Position numbers and translations under genes: made by a program. The notes under the pieces were generated by a model. The model saw only the letters and a program-made list of their open reading frames with translations, searched no databases and had not been told where the DNA came from. 35,489 nucleotides of DNA, from contig JAFTVY010000076.1 in assembly GCA_017465545.1 (NCBI GenBank), forward strand, positions 1 through 35,489, given 5' to 3'. This stretch comes from Ruminiclostridium sp. (lineage in GTDB: Bacteria; Bacillota; Clostridia; Oscillospirales; Ruminococcaceae). Shown piece after piece: positions 34,433 to 35,489 of the stretch. Numbering within the stretch: the stretch's first letter is position 1; each line of letters starts with the position of its first letter.

Positions 34433-34831
34433 ATGTACGAATCAAAGCCTTATTACTACGGCACAGGTAGAAGAAAGCACTCTGTTGCAAGAGTACGTGT
34501 TTATCCTGGTAGCGGTACAATCACAATCAACGGTCGTGACATCGAAGATTACTTTGGTCTCGACACATTAAAGCTCATCGCTCGTCAGCCTCTCGCTCTC
34601 ACAGGCACAACAGAGAAGTTTGACATCATCTGCACAGTTGCAGGTGGCGGTGTTACAGGCCAGGCTGGTGCTATCCGCCACGGTCTTTCAAGAGCATTAC
34701 TTCAGTACAGCGACGAACTCCGTCCCGTACTCAAGAAGGCAGGCTTCTTAACTCGTGACCCCAGAATGAAGGAAAGAAAGAAGTACGGCTTAAAGGCTGC
34801 ACGTCGCGCTCCTCAGTTCTCCAAGAGATAA
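34433..34831 (+). CDS. rpsI: 30S ribosomal protein S9
   Basis: A 132-residue small-subunit protein whose C-terminal tail reaches the P-site tRNA. The pattern [19 protein letters not shown] (10-28), [20 protein letters not shown] (about 71-90), [20 protein letters not shown] and the terminal QFSKR are complete. ATG start with GGAGGG upstream. It is the last gene of the rplM-rpsI operon. A tyrosine-integrase gene begins 205 bases downstream, and the intact 3' end of rpsI may be the attachment site of that element. Confidence 0.98.
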   Translation: MYESKPYYYGTGRRKHSVARVRVYPGSGTITINGRDIEDYFGLDTLKLIARQPLALTGTTEKFDIICTVAGGGVTGQAGAIRHGLSRALLQYSDELRPVLKKAGFLTRDPRMKERKKYGLKAARRAPQFSKR

Positions 34832-34921
34832 CCCTTATCCCTTTCGGGAACTCGCAAACTGCATTGTTATCGTGTTTGTATCAGTGTGGAATTGCTTGAA
34901 ATACAGCAAAATCAAACTTAC

Positions 34922-34951
34922 AACTAACACATAACTAACAAGCAACTAACA
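34922..34951 (+). repeat. Three AACTAACA repeats at 11 bp pitch
   Basis: AACTAACA occurs at 34922-34929, 34933-34940 and 34944-34951, with exactly 11 bases between starts, so the three copies lie on nearly the same face of the helix. They sit between rpsI and the integrase, where arm-type sites for integrase or excisionase are expected. A related copy, AACTTACA, lies just before (34915-34922). Confidence 0.75.
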
Positions 34952-34956
34952 AATTT

Positions 34957-34991
34957 CAAGGCATTCATCGTAAGGTGGGTGCCTTGTTTTT
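34957..34991 (+). terminator. Rho-independent terminator of rplM-rpsI
   Basis: Stem CAAGGCA (34957-34963) with TGCCTTG (34980-34986), a 16-base loop and then TTTTT (34987-34991). At 125 bases from the rpsI stop it is farther than usual, which fits element insertion having moved or replaced the original terminator. Confidence 0.72.
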
Positions 34992-34996
34992 ATGCC

Positions 34997-35032
34997 AAAA
35001 TCCGCCGACAGATATTTCTGCCAGCGGATTTT
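34997..35032 (-). terminator. Terminator of the integrase gene
   Basis: A 9-base stem (34997-35005 with 35024-35032) with an inner CAGA/TCTG pairing. It ends 3 bases beyond the integrase stop, and the - strand side ends in TTTT. Confidence 0.72.
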
Positions 35033-35035
35033 ATA

Positions 35036-35489
35036 TTATATCTTATTTATTGCTCCCAACAACTCCTGCACATTGATGTGAGTATAAACTCTCTCGGTCA
35101 GTGTCATCGCTCCCGAATGTCCTACAATTTTCTTGATAATGGTAGGGGAAACCTCTTTTTCTGTCAGCATTGATATACAGGTGTGACGGGTATCGTGCGG
35201 TTTGTGAGCAGTGTCTATCAGCTCCATTACAGGTGTCCAGTAGCTGTCGTAATAATTGCGGTAGGTGAAATGCTCGCCTTCGGGCGTATGGAGCAGATAT
35301 TCAAAGCCGTCATCATACCATTTTTTGAAAAACGGATAGGTTTTGTCTGCAATCGGAACAGCTCGTATGCCGTTGTCGGTTTTGCTCTCCACTACATTGA
35401 AATAATGCTCGTCAATATGAACATTCTCACGTTTTAGGTCAAGCAGTTCTGAAACACGGACGCCGCTGTATATCAGCATAAGGACAATC
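35036..35489 (-). CDS. Tyrosine recombinase/integrase, catalytic domain, 5' end missing
   Basis: About 150 C-terminal residues of a phage-type site-specific recombinase; the frame is open to the window edge, so the N-terminal arm- and core-binding domains are outside. The catalytic residues are all visible in order: Arg in YSGVRVSELLDLK, Lys in VESKTDNG, His-x-x-Arg in HDTRHTCISMLTE, His in IVGHSGAMT and the nucleophile Tyr in RVYTHINVQ. The enzyme cuts and rejoins DNA for integration and excision. Its 3' end points to rpsI, 205 bases away, suggesting that rpsI is the target. Codons and base composition (more CGG/GTC-type) differ slightly from the neighbours, in keeping with transfer. Confidence 0.92.
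   Translation of the reverse strand, partial: IVLMLIYSGVRVSELLDLKRENVHIDEHYFNVVESKTDNGIRAVPIADKTYPFFKKWYDDGFEYLLHTPEGEHFTYRNYYDSYWTPVMELIDTAHKPHDTRHTCISMLTEKEVSPTIIKKIVGHSGAMTLTERVYTHINVQELLGAINKI

Larger units (their letters stand above)
34832..35489. mobile_element. Edge of an integrated element at the 3' end of rpsI
   Basis: Directly after rpsI lie about 120 bases without a gene, three phased 8-base repeats (34922-34951), two terminator hairpins and a tyrosine integrase gene whose 3' end faces rpsI. This is the usual arrangement at one end of an integrative conjugative element or island. The rest of the element would lie beyond base 35489. The exact junction cannot be set from one end; it should be marked by a repeat of the last bases of rpsI at the far end. 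Confidence 0.6.

Overview
This 35.5 kb window looks like a chromosome segment of a low-to-mid-GC anaerobic Firmicute, most likely a Ruminococcus-type Clostridium. The signs are strong AGGAGG-type ribosome-binding sites, many TTG and GTG starts, sigma-A promoters with 17-18 bp spacers, a V/A-type ATPase operon, an AGCS amino acid symporter and clostridial-style ribosomal proteins. The taxon is inferred from gene style, not from a marker search. I saw no rRNA, tRNA, CRISPR array or insertion sequence.

Layout. 1-1017 (+): the 3' end of mscL and a small membrane protein, ending in a bidirectional terminator. 1083-5233 (-): a five-gene amino acid uptake operon in the order binding lipoprotein, permease, ATPase, GNAT acetyltransferase, AGCS symporter. 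5358-8321 (-): a membrane protein that joins a two-component-type beta-propeller sensor to a cytoplasmic HD-GYP domain. 8498-10294 (-): a second GNAT and a CofE-like (F420 gamma-glutamyl ligase family) protein. 10461-14079 (-): a heterodimeric ABC exporter with one degenerate nucleotide site. 14273-14824 (+): a lone membrane protein. 15007-17038 (-): an ECF-like sigma factor and a membrane-anchored putative anti-sigma partner. 17150-26132 (-): a nine-gene V/A-ATPase operon in the order H/G-C-I-K-F-E-A-B-D. 26285-31785 (-): a two-gene operon of very large, poorly characterised proteins, a (alpha/alpha) toroid protein and a 1229-residue Fn3/CapA-like/DUF6270-like protein. 31955-33201 (+): nadA and a small protein whose ribosome-binding site lies inside a hairpin. 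33190-33672 (-): a deoxyinosine/hypoxanthine-DNA glycosylase. 33992-34831 (+): rplM-rpsI. 34832-35489: the edge of an integrated element with a tyrosine integrase, seated at the 3' end of rpsI.

The strongest unusual signals are these. (1) The amino acid binding lipoprotein is circularly permuted: its second half-domain comes first. (2) The V-ATPase subunit I carries a second copy of a cytosolic module in a loop of the membrane domain, about 46% identical to the first. (3) The toroid plus CapA/DUF6270 operon has no signal peptides and may be an undescribed glycan or surface-polymer system. (4) The integrase next to rpsI comes with three AACTAACA repeats at an exact 11 bp pitch.

All positions come from reading the sequence directly. 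No homology search was run, so family names rest on recognised motifs.
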